Part shown: one piece after another, positions 10,071 through 21,530 of the stretch | How the letters are laid out: each line of letters opens with the position of its first letter | Numbering within the stretch: position 1 is the stretch's first letter | The notes under the pieces: generated by a model | Database searches by the model: none | What the model saw: only the letters and a program-made list of their open reading frames with translations | Told to the model about the DNA's origin: nothing | Made by a program: the position numbers and the translations under genes | Assembly (NCBI GenBank): GCA_019614645.1 | Contig: JABWDB010000014.1 | Coordinates: 3,100,001 to 3,164,000 of the forward strand | DNA: 64,000 bases | Reading direction: 5' to 3' | Source: Stratiolaelaps scimitus | Taxonomy: Eukaryota > Arthropoda > Arachnida > Mesostigmata > Laelapidae

Positions 10071-10078
10071 TATATATA
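10071..10078 (-). promoter_or_regulatory. TATA box of array copy 5
   Basis: TATATATA, 86 bases upstream of the ATG at 9985. Confidence 0.65.
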
Positions 10079-10289
10079 CAAACGGTACACTCACGCACAG
10101 ACAAGTGACCACAGTTTGTTGTCACCAAACCAAGGACCAACCCATACTGAAATGGAAAGGGACACACTTATATGGTTAGGGAGAGATCTACCGGCGACTC
10201 GAAGGGTCGCACGAGCTCACACACACATATACAATACGAACAAGCCATATACTTTATATATATATGGTCACATATTGTTCGTTCACAAC

Positions 10290-11590
10290 CATGACACTAA
10301 GGCACCAAAACGGATCTCAATTTATGGTGCGTTTTATTTACGCCATTCCCAATTAATTTAGCTACACCCACACGTCAACTTGGTTGTCTTCATTAAACGA
10401 CGAGTGCGCGTCACAGCTTGTGGACTTTGCGGGGGGCGGGGGTGTCCGTGCTGAGAGCTTTCATGTCTTCCACAGAAATTCAATATTAGCTTAAAAAACT
10501 AACTGCGCTCCCGTCAATAAATTAAATGTTATATTGCACCTATTGACTCGGCTAACGTCTACAATTGTTCATTAGCCACAAACCACAGACGAGCGTGTGA
10601 CATCATGCTCATTTAAACTGCAACTATCACTGTGGCTTATTATTGATCGCTGTACGATTACTTAGCTTGATCCAGTTGGCGAGTGCCGTCATTGTGAGTG
10701 AGGTTTTTTCAATCTTTTCTGTTGGAGCTGCCACAACTGATTTGCTGTCTTTTTTCGTCTGACCTGGACGTCCACTGCGATTTCGTTCATACGAAAACAT
10801 GAAAAGGCAGCAGTCTCGTTGTCGCAGAGCCAGCTATCACCTAAGGGTCTTCATGCACCACAAATCATAAAGCATATATAACGAACACTCAACCTAGATA
10901 GCCTATATCCATCCGTCCGAACTATTATCAATAGGTCAGACTGAATTTTGCCGATCCGGCATGCTGCGCCAGATCATTCAATGCTATGTATATCGCGCCA
11001 TTGGTCTTACTTGTTCCACCGTGTCAAGTGGAGCTCGAAACACGGTGGCGATTTCCAACAAAAAATTTCCACAGCTACCATGCACAAAAATCAAACTGCG
11101 TATTCAAAGTGTCATGGATTCACAGCTACGTCTAACGACAGCAAAATCAAAACGCAAATAATCACTGATCTGCTTATCAATTTGTTTTCTACTAAAACGC
11201 CGAGCCGGTAAGAATGCCCAATGACCGAGAGGTGATAAATTTTATATCAATTAAATTCGTGAAAACCGCAAATGTGGTCAGTTACATAGGCGAATCAAAA
11301 ACATCTTCCACGATCCATCTGCGGCTAATATAATTTCAATTGTAATCTCTAGTGATAATGCTCTATTAACAAACAAGCGAGAACTGCTAAGTGATACGGC
11401 GTCTCCTGTTCAAAATAACCCGTATTCTTTAGATGGATAAAAATAACAGTTTTTGCCAGAGAATCTGGAAAAAAAAACCCTTATTTTGGCAACAATGGCG
11501 TTGTGCGCTTCAACACGCCCCCTCCCGGCCTGCAATACATTCAAGCATGTCACTGTTAGAAGCGTAAGGGCGCATTATGGTATGCGTGTA
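10290..11590. other. 1.3-kb segment of unknown origin within the array
   Basis: Array-type sequence lies on both sides: leader flank up to about 10260, and repeated spacer from about 11600 with the 11735-11900 block. The segment between has no match to the other spacers that I can see. It has one 87-codon frame (10948-11211, plus) without recognisable domains. Clear terminal repeats were not found. Confidence 0.45.
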
Positions 11591-12975
11591 CATATGTGAT
11601 CTACAGGGTGTTCGAAAAATTACGAAACTCTTCGCGAGTATTATCCAACTTCGAAAGTTGCAAAATCAACTGTCAGAGCAATTTTTTTTTACTATTTATT
11701 ACAAAAACAGATTGTGACTGTAACGTGTAACGAAAATACTGAGACAAAGTCCAGAAAATCCATTTGGTAGACGATGGCGAACATTCGTATAAAATCCTAC
11801 CCGCGCTTCAAGATCTCAAACAAAGTTTGACCTCTCTAACTTTTTGTAACCTTGTTATTTTTAACGTTTTTGTATTAAAATATACGATACGATCTACTGA
11901 CAGAAAAATATAGAGATATATTACTCAAGAAGCTAGCTTAGAAACCGACAGTATCTTATAACTCTGAAAAAGCTTTAGACACGACAGTATCTTATAACTC
12001 TACCATTAGTAAATCTACATTAATAACCACAAGTAATTTAAAAATAAATACGTACGTCAATCAATGTCCATGCTTAAATAGATAGAAACGAATCATACTA
12101 TAATAGTGAAGCGATTTGAGATCGATGCTTTCGTGAGCCGAAAATGATCAATTATTCAGTCGGGTATCGATTGACGTCCTATTAAATGATTGCAAAATAA
12201 AGACGGTTGGTCGAATCTGCATCTAAAAGGAAAAGATCTAAGAGTCTATGCACATGACCCCTTTTCCCAAACCATGAACCGAATTGGACAATGTCTTACA
12301 GATGTCGTAATATGCCTTAATAGTGTAAGCTAAAAATACAACTAAGAAACAAACAGTCAATTTATCTCATTTATTCAATTATCATTTATTTATTTGCTAA
12401 ATGTATCTTACTTCTAGTGATTTTTTACTACGCCTGATATGAGCAGGTTAGGAATGACCAAATTCAGGTCTTTTTCAACACGTTCTGCTAATCATTCATA
12501 CGCTAATCTGTGGTCTGTAAGCAAACGTTGGTACCGAAGCAAAATTTCAATTTCGTTTCGAATTTTTTTGTTGTTTAATGACTCGCGTTGCATTCAGATC
12601 TAGAATAGATACCCAAACGTTTAAGCGTGCATATGGGAGTGCATATGTGGAGTGAACTGCAAAAATTCAAAGATATACTCAAATTCAAAAATATATTCAG
12701 AGATAGTTTATTTCTAATATAAATATCTTATTGACATACACTCATATACAGTTCTATGCTGAACATCGCACCCTCCTCTCTCCAGATCGAGTAGTTGTTG
12801 TGTCACCTTTCTTTTTAATGATTGAGATAGAAGATATGGCTTTCTCAATTTTGGTGACATAATCGATCCTAAGTTGTCGCCTACACACGGATCTCCTCAC
12901 TCAGATGTCAAGTTGATTCTCGCTGATTCAGACACACTCTGTACAGAATTATTAATCTGGAAACATTCGTGCTCA
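11591..12975. repeat. Array spacer left of copy 6
   Basis: It contains the diverged repeat block at about 11735-11900 and the shared 3'-flank block from about 12130. From about 12470 it is nearly identical to 9240-9757. No gene seen. Confidence 0.6.
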
Positions 12976-13218
12976 TCAGTGCAGCCCGTAGCCGTGATGT
13001 CCAGCTTGGTATTGATGTCCTCGGTCATGTCCGTGATGTCCATGAGGATGATGAACCTTCACTCCGTAAAGGAAATGGCCTCCATAATGGCCATGACCAT
13101 GAGGTGCTCCGTAGTGACCTCCATAGCCTCCTCCGAAGCCGCCTGCTCCGAAGCCCTGGGCCACAACAGTAGCCAGCAGACAAGCGACTCCAATGAGCAG
13201 ACTGAAGATAACTTTCAT
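12976..13218 (-). CDS. Secreted His/Gly-rich peptide, array copy 6 (long form)
   Basis: An 80-residue precursor with signal peptide MKVIFSLLIGVACLLATVVA, the long-form insertion and a Gly-Leu-His C-terminus. It shares His-Phe-Leu-Tyr, plus a nearby silent change, with copy 1 only. The base before the usual AACC leader end is changed (GTGAACC instead of GTTAACC), which closes the upstream open frame. The TATA box is at 13304-13311. Confidence 0.87.
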   Translation of the reverse strand: MKVIFSLLIGVACLLATVVAQGFGAGGFGGGYGGHYGAPHGHGHYGGHFLYGVKVHHPHGHHGHDRGHQYQAGHHGYGLH

Positions 13219-13303
13219 GGTTCACTTTCGTTGATCTTTCGGGTCGAAATGGTAACACACACTTGTAACAACTGCTTCTGTCTTTTCATATCTCGCGTCG
13301 ACG

Positions 13304-13311
13304 TATATATA
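13304..13311 (-). promoter_or_regulatory. TATA box of array copy 6
   Basis: TATATATA, 86 bases upstream of the ATG at 13218. Confidence 0.65.
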
Positions 13312-13454
13312 CAAACAGTACACTCACGCACAGACAAGTGACGACAGTTTGTTGTCACCAAACCCAAGGACCAACCCATACTGAAATGGAAAGGGACACA
13401 CTTATATGGTTAGGGAGAGATCTACCGGCGACTCGAAGGGTCGCACAAGCTCGC

Positions 13455-13607
13455 AACTAGCAAGACATACATATATATACAAATGAGCTCATTATATGTG
13501 CCAGTAAAACCCTAAACTACAGCGTGTTTGTAAACCAACGCAAACCTATAATGGTCTTTTCGATTGCCTAATATATTTTCTTCTAACTGCCACCCTGCGC
13601 TTGCATA

Positions 13608-13652
<45 letters not shown>

Positions 13653-15039
13653 ATATAATATATCTATATATATTGTCCTTTTAATATCTCTACCTCGTTT
13701 GGCTGTCAAGAGAGGAGTGTTTGAAATGTGAACTGAATATTACCAAATGTGTGTAAACTTCAAAGTAACAACGACAAAAAATCAGAGAAGAAGTTCAGAA
13801 ATCGTCCCATTAGAGGATGGCAATTATGTTTGAATTGATGTCAATATTTTAATCAACGTTTGACCATATCTAAAGTATGTTTTTATAATCTTTTAGCTTT
13901 ATATTTTTCGTCATTGAAATACACAGTACCGTCTATTGACAAAAAAAATAACAAAGAAATAAATTGCTCAAGAAGTTATGCCGGGGAATGGTCGAGCTTT
14001 AGTAGTGGCAGTACTTTAAAACGGTATGATTAGCAAATCTACATTAACAAGTATAGGTGATTCAAATAGTAAATATACCAGTCAACTTTTACTAAGCGTA
14101 GGTAATAATAGGCGAAACAATATGAGCGATGATATTCATCCTCTGATTTAATACATGATTAGACGAAAAGATATTGTACCGCCGAAATCACGATTTGAAG
14201 TCGATGTTTCTGTGAGATGAAAATGATCAAGTATTCAATCGTGTATCGGTTAGGTACTGTCAAAAGTCAAAAGTCTCATTAAATACGTCGAATGAACACG
14301 GTACGAAAGCAGAATTGACCGAGGCGGAAAGTGGAGTTGATATGGTGGGATCCGCATCCAAAAAGGGAAAGATCTAAGAGGCTATGCACATCGCCCCTTC
14401 TCCCGAACCACGAACCGAATTAAACAATGTGCTACTGGTGTCCTAATGTATCTCAATGATGTAAGTTAAAAACACAATTGAGAAACAAACAGTCAGTTTA
14501 TCTTATTTACTCGTAGTGACATTTTACTAAACCTCACATTATCAAAGTCAGGTCTTTTTCACCGTATTCTGCTAATCATTCATACGATAATCTGTGGTCT
14601 GTAAGCAAACGTTGGTACCGAAGCAAAATTTCAATTTCGTTTCGCGTTTTTTTTTTGTTTAATGACTCGCGTTGGATGCATTCAGATCTAGAATAGATAC
14701 CCAAACCTTTAAAGGCAGGTGCGTATGTGTAATGAATAGCAAAAATTCAGAAATATCCTCAAACTTTATTTCTAATAAAAATCTGACATGCACTCATATA
14801 CAGTTCTATGTTAAACATCGTGCTCTCCTTTCAGATCGAGTAGTTGTTGTGTCACGCTTCAAATAATTATCTGTCGTAAAATGTGTTGAGCTCGAAGATA
14901 TGGCTTTTTCAATTTTGATGACATAATCGATCCTAGGTTGTCGCCTACACACGGGTCTCCTCACCCGGATGTCAAGTTGATTTTCGCCGATGAAGACACA
15001 CTCTGTACAGAATTGTTCATTTGGAAACATTCCTGTTCA
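13455..15039. repeat. Spacer duplicated from 8060-9757
   Basis: The partner of the spacer between copies 4 and 5, with small indels. A compound (TA)n tract at about 13614-13675 occupies the place where the partner has a repeat insertion. No gene seen. Confidence 0.78.
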
Positions 15040-15267
15040 TCAGTGCAGCCCGTAGCCGTGATGTCCAGCTTGGTATTGATGTCCTCGGTCATGTCCGTGA
15101 TGTCCATGAGGATGGTGAACCTTCACTCCGTAATGGAAATGGCCCCCATAATGTCCGTGACCATGAGGTGCTCCGTAGTGACCTCCATAGCCTCCTCCGA
15201 AGCCCTGGGACACAACAGTAGCGAGCAGGCAAGCGACTCCAATGAGCAGACTGAAGATAACTTTCAT
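15040..15267 (-). CDS. Secreted His/Gly-rich peptide, array copy 7 (short form)
   Basis: A 75-residue precursor with Val-Val-Ser-Gln at the signal cleavage site (others Val-Val-Ala-Gln) and a Gly-Leu-His C-terminus. It is the rightmost copy of the array. Its leader is longer: the TATA box (15425-15432) is 158 bases from the ATG instead of 86, because about 70-100 bases of unrelated sequence replace part of the leader (about 15282-15380). Confidence 0.86.
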   Translation of the reverse strand: MKVIFSLLIGVACLLATVVSQGFGGGYGGHYGAPHGHGHYGGHFHYGVKVHHPHGHHGHDRGHQYQAGHHGYGLH

Positions 15268-15424
15268 GGTTAACTTTCGTTGAGCTTTTTCTCTCCCTTT
15301 GATTTAAGCCCCTTGTAAGATTGGAGCCGTTCGTCTAGAGCCGTTCGGAGCCGACTAACCGTTCTAAAACGTTGTTACTGCACTTGCGACAACTGCTTTT
15401 GGTTTTCCGTATCTCGGGTTAGCG

Positions 15425-15432
15425 TATATATA
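15425..15432 (-). promoter_or_regulatory. TATA box of array copy 7
   Basis: TATATATA with flanks like those of the other copies, but 158 bases from the ATG. The leader could contain a small intron or simply be longer. Confidence 0.5.
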
Positions 15433-15439
15433 CAGACGG

Positions 15440-16420
15440 TACACCCGACGCACAGACAAGTGACCAGGTTTTTAGTCGCCAAACCCAATATTGAAATGGA
15501 AAGCGCATATGGAATGGGGTGGATAACTAACGACAAACGAAAGGTCGCATGCACTCGCACCCACGCCCACACACACTTACCATCCATATACTATCCAATA
15601 TGTTCACGCACAACGGGACTAACACACCAAGACAGATGGTATGCCCCACCTTTTGGGTTGCTGGACACTCTTGCACACACAAGTCCAGAAGGACCGGTTG
15701 TGTGACGCACTAGTCCACGGTCTCCATCGTTCAACCACTGGCCCGTAGAACCGGTGGCCGTCGTCGTCGCTGCTGCCGCCACCAACGCCACACACCCACC
15801 CACCACCGCCTACAAACAGTCACCCCAGACATCATCGACTTTTTATCACGGGACAGTAACACGCGAGTTTTTTTGCCCCAATCGGAAGCCAAAACACGCC
15901 AATACAAACATGACACGCGCGGCTGTCAAACGCTCGAAAACTTGTCACCATTTTGGGCCAGGACATTTATATCATCGAACTTTCACTTCTTATTTGTTTT
16001 CTTCTGTCAGTTTGCCCTTGGGTGGAAAACGAGACAAACGCCCCCTGATTGGCCGCGTGCGCATATGGCAGCGCAAAGCTGACCCGCGCCACGATCATAC
16101 TGGTTATTGTGAAGTGTGGGAAACAGAAAAAAAGAAAAAGTAAATAGTAAAATAAACATAAGAGAAATACAGAACAAAAACAATAAAATTCGGTTTAATT
16201 CGATAAAACAAGTGGCTCGGCCAATAGGGCATAGCATGTAGCATGTCGAGTAGGATGAGCCACTCAACACACACCGTTGCGTGCAGGCCCATCGAGGCTA
16301 ACTCATGTTTGCTATTTTGTTACGGGATTTCCATCATTTTTCCTAAATCAGCCGCGTTCAGTTTCCACGTTTCCTCGATTGCCAACATAATACATCTGAG
16401 CGTCTGTTCAAACATTCATA
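15440..16420. other. Intergenic, no gene seen
   Basis: The sequence between the array and the Gly/Tyr-rich gene. The stretch 15540-16090 is richer in G+C and has several overlapping open frames on both strands without recognisable domains or splice context. I read these as chance frames. Confidence 0.4.
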
Positions 16421-16424
16421 GCCA

Positions 16425-16430
16425 TTTATT
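16425..16430 (-). terminator. Poly(A) signal of the Gly/Tyr-rich gene
   Basis: AATAAA on the minus strand, about 83 bases past the stop at 16513. Confidence 0.5.
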
Positions 16431-16512
16431 ATTAGAGAAACAGTTCATATTTACGATTAATTTACACCTTAGCACATTTGAGAATGGAGTGAGCGGTTGA
16501 GTTCAGTTCTGT

Positions 16513-16842
16513 CTATTTCTTCTTTTTCTTGAATAACGATTCATCGAATGGCGGACCTCCACCGAATGGAGCATAGTCAATTCCACCGAAGCCGGGTCCT
16601 GCAATCCCTGGTGGGCCATATGCTCCGGCGCCATAATCTCCGAATCCACCAGTTGAATAGTCTAGTGGTACCTGGCCTAAGGGTATGGGAGGTCCATAAC
16701 CAGGTTCGAAGCCACCGAAACCAGCTGAATCACCATAGTCTAGACCAGGGCCGTAATCGAACTGGCACAAACAGCGCGGGAGAACACACACGAGAGTCGT
16801 TACGAGCAGAAATACGGTCTCTGTTCGGGGTCCCTTCAACAT
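16513..16842 (-). CDS. Secreted Gly/Tyr/Pro-rich protein with lysine tail
   Basis: A 109-residue protein. Residues 1-26 form a signal peptide with a hydrophobic core (VFLLVTTLVCVL) ending at Cys, followed by Gln-Phe-Asp-Tyr. The mature part is low-complexity Gly, Pro, Tyr, Phe and Asp (YGPGLDYG, FGGFEPGYGPP and FGDYGAGAYGPP stretches). It ends in five lysines after Glu-Ser-Leu-Phe. It has no chitin-binding RR consensus. Such composition is common in cuticle or glandular structural proteins of arthropods, but that is inference. It has the same strand and a similar style to the His/Gly array next to it, without sequence similarity. A single exon is assumed. Confidence 0.75.
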   Translation of the reverse strand: MLKGPRTETVFLLVTTLVCVLPRCLCQFDYGPGLDYGDSAGFGGFEPGYGPPIPLGQVPLDYSTGGFGDYGAGAYGPPGIAGPGFGGIDYAPFGGGPPFDESLFKKKKK

Positions 16843-17743
16843 GTTTGGCTTCTGTGCGAATCACGCAGAACTTAACCGATTCACACCTTTCACTTAAATT
16901 CACTGAGATAGATATTTTGCAGACAACTCAACGTCACGACGGTGTCTTAGTCAAGAGGTATCATAGTTTAACTATTTTAATGGCAATATATACATTTAAT
17001 CAACTTGATATATAGGCATTTTCCCCTGAGCATTATGGCCTCGCCCGGAGAGGTGTCGAATCAGAGAGGGATATCTATGCAGATGCAAAAGTGCATCTAT
17101 TTGAGAAAGAATACAAATATCGAGAATTATTAGCCAACATGTCTAACGCTTAGCAAGCTGTGAACGGGAGCCGCAAGCAAGCCGCATGACGCACATTACA
17201 TCATGATCATCGTATATACTTATTATTCTTATTTTCAATTATCCTAATTATCACTGATATTGTTAATTACGCCTCGCTCAGATAATACGCTTACTGCTTT
17301 GCTCTTACTCATTGTTGACCAGCCACTTGAGCAAGTGAAGAAACTAATAAACGCCAAAACAATGCTGGGGCATTATTTTGCCTCGTTTAGTAACTGAGAA
17401 CGCCTCATTGTTATTTACATATAGTACCGCTGCTCATAGAGCCTTCATTCCTCTGCCGACTCAACAGTAAAGACAACGCCAAGCGTGACTATCTAATTAG
17501 TCCCACTATATAGAACACTTTGATGGCTGCGATGGCAATGATTCAATGGCAAAAGGATTGTGCAACAATTAACGACGACTTCAAATTGGATAAAATCTTC
17601 GATTTTAGTAAGAAAAAAAAACGCTACTACACGTGTGCCCGAATTGGTGCGCTGATGAGAGGGGTAGCATCTTTGCATCTATATTGTAGCAACAAACGAC
17701 TTCACACATTCAGAAGAGAATAGTCGCAGAAAACACTATACAA

Positions 17744-17747
<4 letters not shown>

Positions 17748-17782
<35 letters not shown>
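17748..17782. repeat. (TA)n microsatellite
   Basis: A perfect TA dinucleotide run of about 35 bases. Confidence 0.9.
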
Positions 17783-17790
<8 letters not shown>

Positions 17791-18959
17791 TGCAATGGGT
17801 CGTAAATCACAGCTTAGCCATATTTACGATTTTAACAACAGCCATAGGTGAAATTTATCTACAACATAACTGTGTTCTACATGACGAGGCCCAGACACAC
17901 AAATACGCACATGGCTTAATCTTGAAAGGATGTCCAGTTATAACAGTGTTGATATTACACCGTCGATCGCCGTATTTGTGAAACATAAATGAATGGTGAG
18001 GTATAATTTTAATTATGTGCATTTATCATGCTTTTGGGCGAACAATGCGGTGAACACTTGCTGAAGCACAGACGAACAGGCGATGGAGTTCGATTTTTGA
18101 CTTTGGGCCAAGTTCGTGGACGTTGTTTGGTTGTTAGACGTCATAGCTAATTAAATATGGGTGCATGTTCTAAGAAAAGATAAAGAGAAAATATGGAAAA
18201 TTGCCAAAGGTCCAAGAGACACATTGGAGATACTCCGACAGAATTTGCGTGTTCATAAACTAAAATTACATAAGAATATAAGGCTGTAATGTAAGTGCCA
18301 ACGAAAATCTGCGACAACACTTCTCAAGTTAGATATAAATGTAATTACCACAACGTTTTTCAAACCCCGTGTCCGCGGCACTTGGCTTATGATTATCGAA
18401 ACTGTGCAATTAGCAGTTGAAGTGAAATTCCTTGATGAGTTATAGTGCCTTACCACGGAGGTATAGATATATACATTAATAGTGAAATACAACACCAAAT
18501 ATATCTAAATATTTCTATATTTTTATTTCTAAAGCTTTGTTGTATCAAAAAATCATCTTTTATAAATTTACGCGACTTTAACATCTGAGGAAATGCCAGT
18601 GCGAACTATTAAAATTCAGTAAAAATCAGATGGAGAGTGATAATCCAGATCGCTAATCTCCCGATGATACCATGAAAACACGAGCGCGCCAGCAACGTAC
18701 ACTACTATTCGCAGTTTAACTCGTACAGCCGTCCTCATGCGTTAGAAAGTATCCATCAATCGAGGAACAAACATCGGGATCGCAGTTGTCAATGATTGTT
18801 TTCATGTCATTTGGCTGCCAATCGAGTCACGTTGAAGGGAACGCACCAAATACATTTTCGTCCGCGTATCGTTGAATGGACGACACTTCATTGTCAAAGA
18901 CCTGTCGGTTTATTTAGATGTAGTTTCGGGTATCGGAATGACATGCAATCCCGTGCACG

Positions 18960-19044
18960 GGTCCTCATTGTAATACCTAAAAGGTTAAGAGCTGAGGCCT
19001 GTCAGATAGGGGAGGCCCAGCTGAGGGTCAGCTCGAAAAACAGA
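18960..19044 (+). mobile_element. 85-bp retroposed repeat with target-site duplication
   Basis: The insert is bounded by the 13-base direct repeat AATCCCGTGCACG at 18947-18959 and 19045-19057. It carries AAGAGCTGAGGCCTGTCAGA and ends GGGTCAGCTCGAAAAACAG, as at 8275-8342 and, inverted, 6708-6775. Target duplication with a short truncated body is typical of LINE-driven retroposition. Confidence 0.8.
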
Positions 19045-21152
19045 AATCCCGTGCACGAGATGGGCATATGATACGCTGAACAATTCCTAATTTCAGTATT
19101 AGCGTTTTTTCCTGTTGTTTCGACTCGGTTCCGACCCCCCGCGGACGAGTGGACCAAATGCCGGTGATTTTAACATTTCAAACAATGCGAGTTGATGAAC
19201 ATTGTTTCAAAGGCGGCATCGGACGGCGACAACGTTGAGGCCTTGCGTATGTTTTTTTGCTGGTTGAATGATGATGCAATTAGGCAGAAAATGGGAATCG
19301 TGCGAAATCGCACGCTGAGGGAAACGCAACAACAGTCGGTGTGTGACTGACCTCGTTCCTGTGTTGTGTAATAGCTACGACCACGTGGGGAACTCCAGCG
19401 GAACGAAATCCGAGTGAACTATTGAAGCGCCACATACAGTCGTGGACATTCTGTGCGTAATTGTTTAAAATATTCATTCAAATATTCGTGTTCATAAATG
19501 CTTTCAAAGGTTTCGTCTAGAGCTGTTCACTGGCGTCCACTTAAATCGTTTCGAGTTGTAGTCCAGCTGCAGTCCAGTCGAAAATCGTTATGCCCCAAAC
19601 TATTCAAATATAAGGATCCGATAAGCTGGAACAAGGCCGAACGTTGGTGGGGACTGCGATAGTTTCAAGACACGACCCTCCCCCAATCTGAATGGTACCG
19701 TGCAGTCACGTATAGGCGTTCTAGTTGTCCACGTCCCTGGAAACATACCAAAGCACCCGAGCGTCAACTATGTCAAAATGCCTGATCTCTTCGCAGACAG
19801 ACATGTCTCCGATGAGGTCATGCATCTCCTTGACGTCGAACGATGAGATCAGGCGTCTGAGCAACAAACTGTTCTTCGAGACCATCTGGATTTGTGACCA
19901 TTTGCTCATGTGGCCCTATACCATTCAGAAGGGTCGTTAGGTTATGGAAACTCAGGCGAGTCTAGGAACTAACACGACGCTTGCCCGAGGACGCTATTAG
20001 TCAAACAGTGACGCTATCACAGATTATTGTTCTGAGAGTATTTACTCGAGAAGGGTAGAGCACACTTGGAGGACCACACGTATACTTTGACGAGGGGCCA
20101 GGAGCAATCTGGCGCCATTAGCAATGTAATGCTAAATAATAATCTAACTCTTGATTGCTCCGGTTTTAACCAAAATGCGGTCTGCCCTGTTGAATGTTGA
20201 ATTTTATTAAATGTCTTAATCTGCTGTCACTGCCTACCACGTGAACAAGTCACCGACTTCGGCGACGTAACAGTAGTTTTATAAATAAATCATCAGCTAT
20301 TACAGTCATTTTGTCGTACTGAAATACACAAATAGCGACGAAACAAATATAAATAACAGCAATCTATGAAAGCTATTGTATAGGCTGGTGTTCCATAATA
20401 GGCTAGTGTGAATGTAACTGAAAGTACTATATCATATAATAATATAACTAATAGTGCGGTAAAGACAGCAAGATAATAACAATGAACATAACTGACTAAC
20501 TTCGACTACATTGTAAAATTGCAGTTGCTTTAATAAACGAATATAATCTTTAACCTCTAATTTACTATATACTACTACTACGTGGTACGTTCTTTTTTTA
20601 GGCGAAATGAGTTATTTTTATATTTATTCAAACATACAATATTTTCTACAGTACCTTCTTGTATCGTATGGCAACGAAGATCTATACACATCATACCCGT
20701 CATCGTTCGATATAACTTGACGCTGAATCGAATGGATTCATCGAACTACCGTATCGAAAAGAATGTCACGATAACCTGCCACCTCATCTGGGATTATAAT
20801 CAACTTTAGTAGTATGGGTTCGAATAAGCGCACAGTGAACAGAATTGAGGGGACAGATCTGTTTTATTTATATGCTTACATAATGTAAATCAGCATTTAC
20901 ATGTACATTAGCCGTGCTTGACAGGTTGTGAATTCGCCTCTGGTCGTCGTCTCGATGTTTCGAATGTGTCGCGTATACAGCAAGGCTTTTTGGACTATCG
21001 GGAACTCTCTAATACTCAGATGACTCATAATGTGTCTCTATCATAAGTGCGGCGTTCAAACTCCCCAACAATTTCACGCTTGTTCACTCGAAGGTGATTT
21101 ATCTTAACTTTCTCTGATACTATAAAACACAACGAGTGCGGTCGTTGGCCCG

Positions 21153-21485
21153 TTACATAACAGACTTGGCCGCGAGGCGGGTCACAATCGAATCGACAGT
21201 GCTGGATGTTGCGCTTTCATCTTTCTTGATGTCGAAGAGTTTTATCAAAAGTTGCGGGTCCCCGTGCTGTTTTACGCCGTCCTCAAATGACACAATCTTA
21301 CCTGTCCAAATGAAAATCGAACGGAAGAACATTACCAAATAACAACCTTAATATTATTATAATTATTATTATAGATCATAGTACCGAGTCTGTGATAAAA
21401 TGTCAAGACCTGAAACATGAGTACTTGCAGTATGGCTCCACTCCTACATTTAGCTTGAATGAGTTAATAGTTTGTTTAATACCTA

Positions 21486-21530
<45 letters not shown>

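Larger units (their letters stand above)
16843..21150. other. 4.3-kb intergenic stretch
   Basis: No gene recognised. It holds a (TA)n microsatellite (17748-17782) and a small retroposed repeat (18960-19044). A minus-strand open frame at 19721-19909 has no recognisable domain and may be a transposon remnant. The probable TPRKB poly(A) signal is at 20873-20878 (minus). Confidence 0.4.

Noticed and set aside
15591..16143. Overlapping frames on both strands between the array and the Gly/Tyr gene
   Set aside because: No domain, no consistent codon bias, no splice or promoter context.
19721..19909. Minus-strand frame (MSKWSQIQMVSKN...) that looks like ordinary protein
   Set aside because: No recognisable domain; the upstream sequence is full of stops. 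Possibly a transposon remnant, but not supportable.
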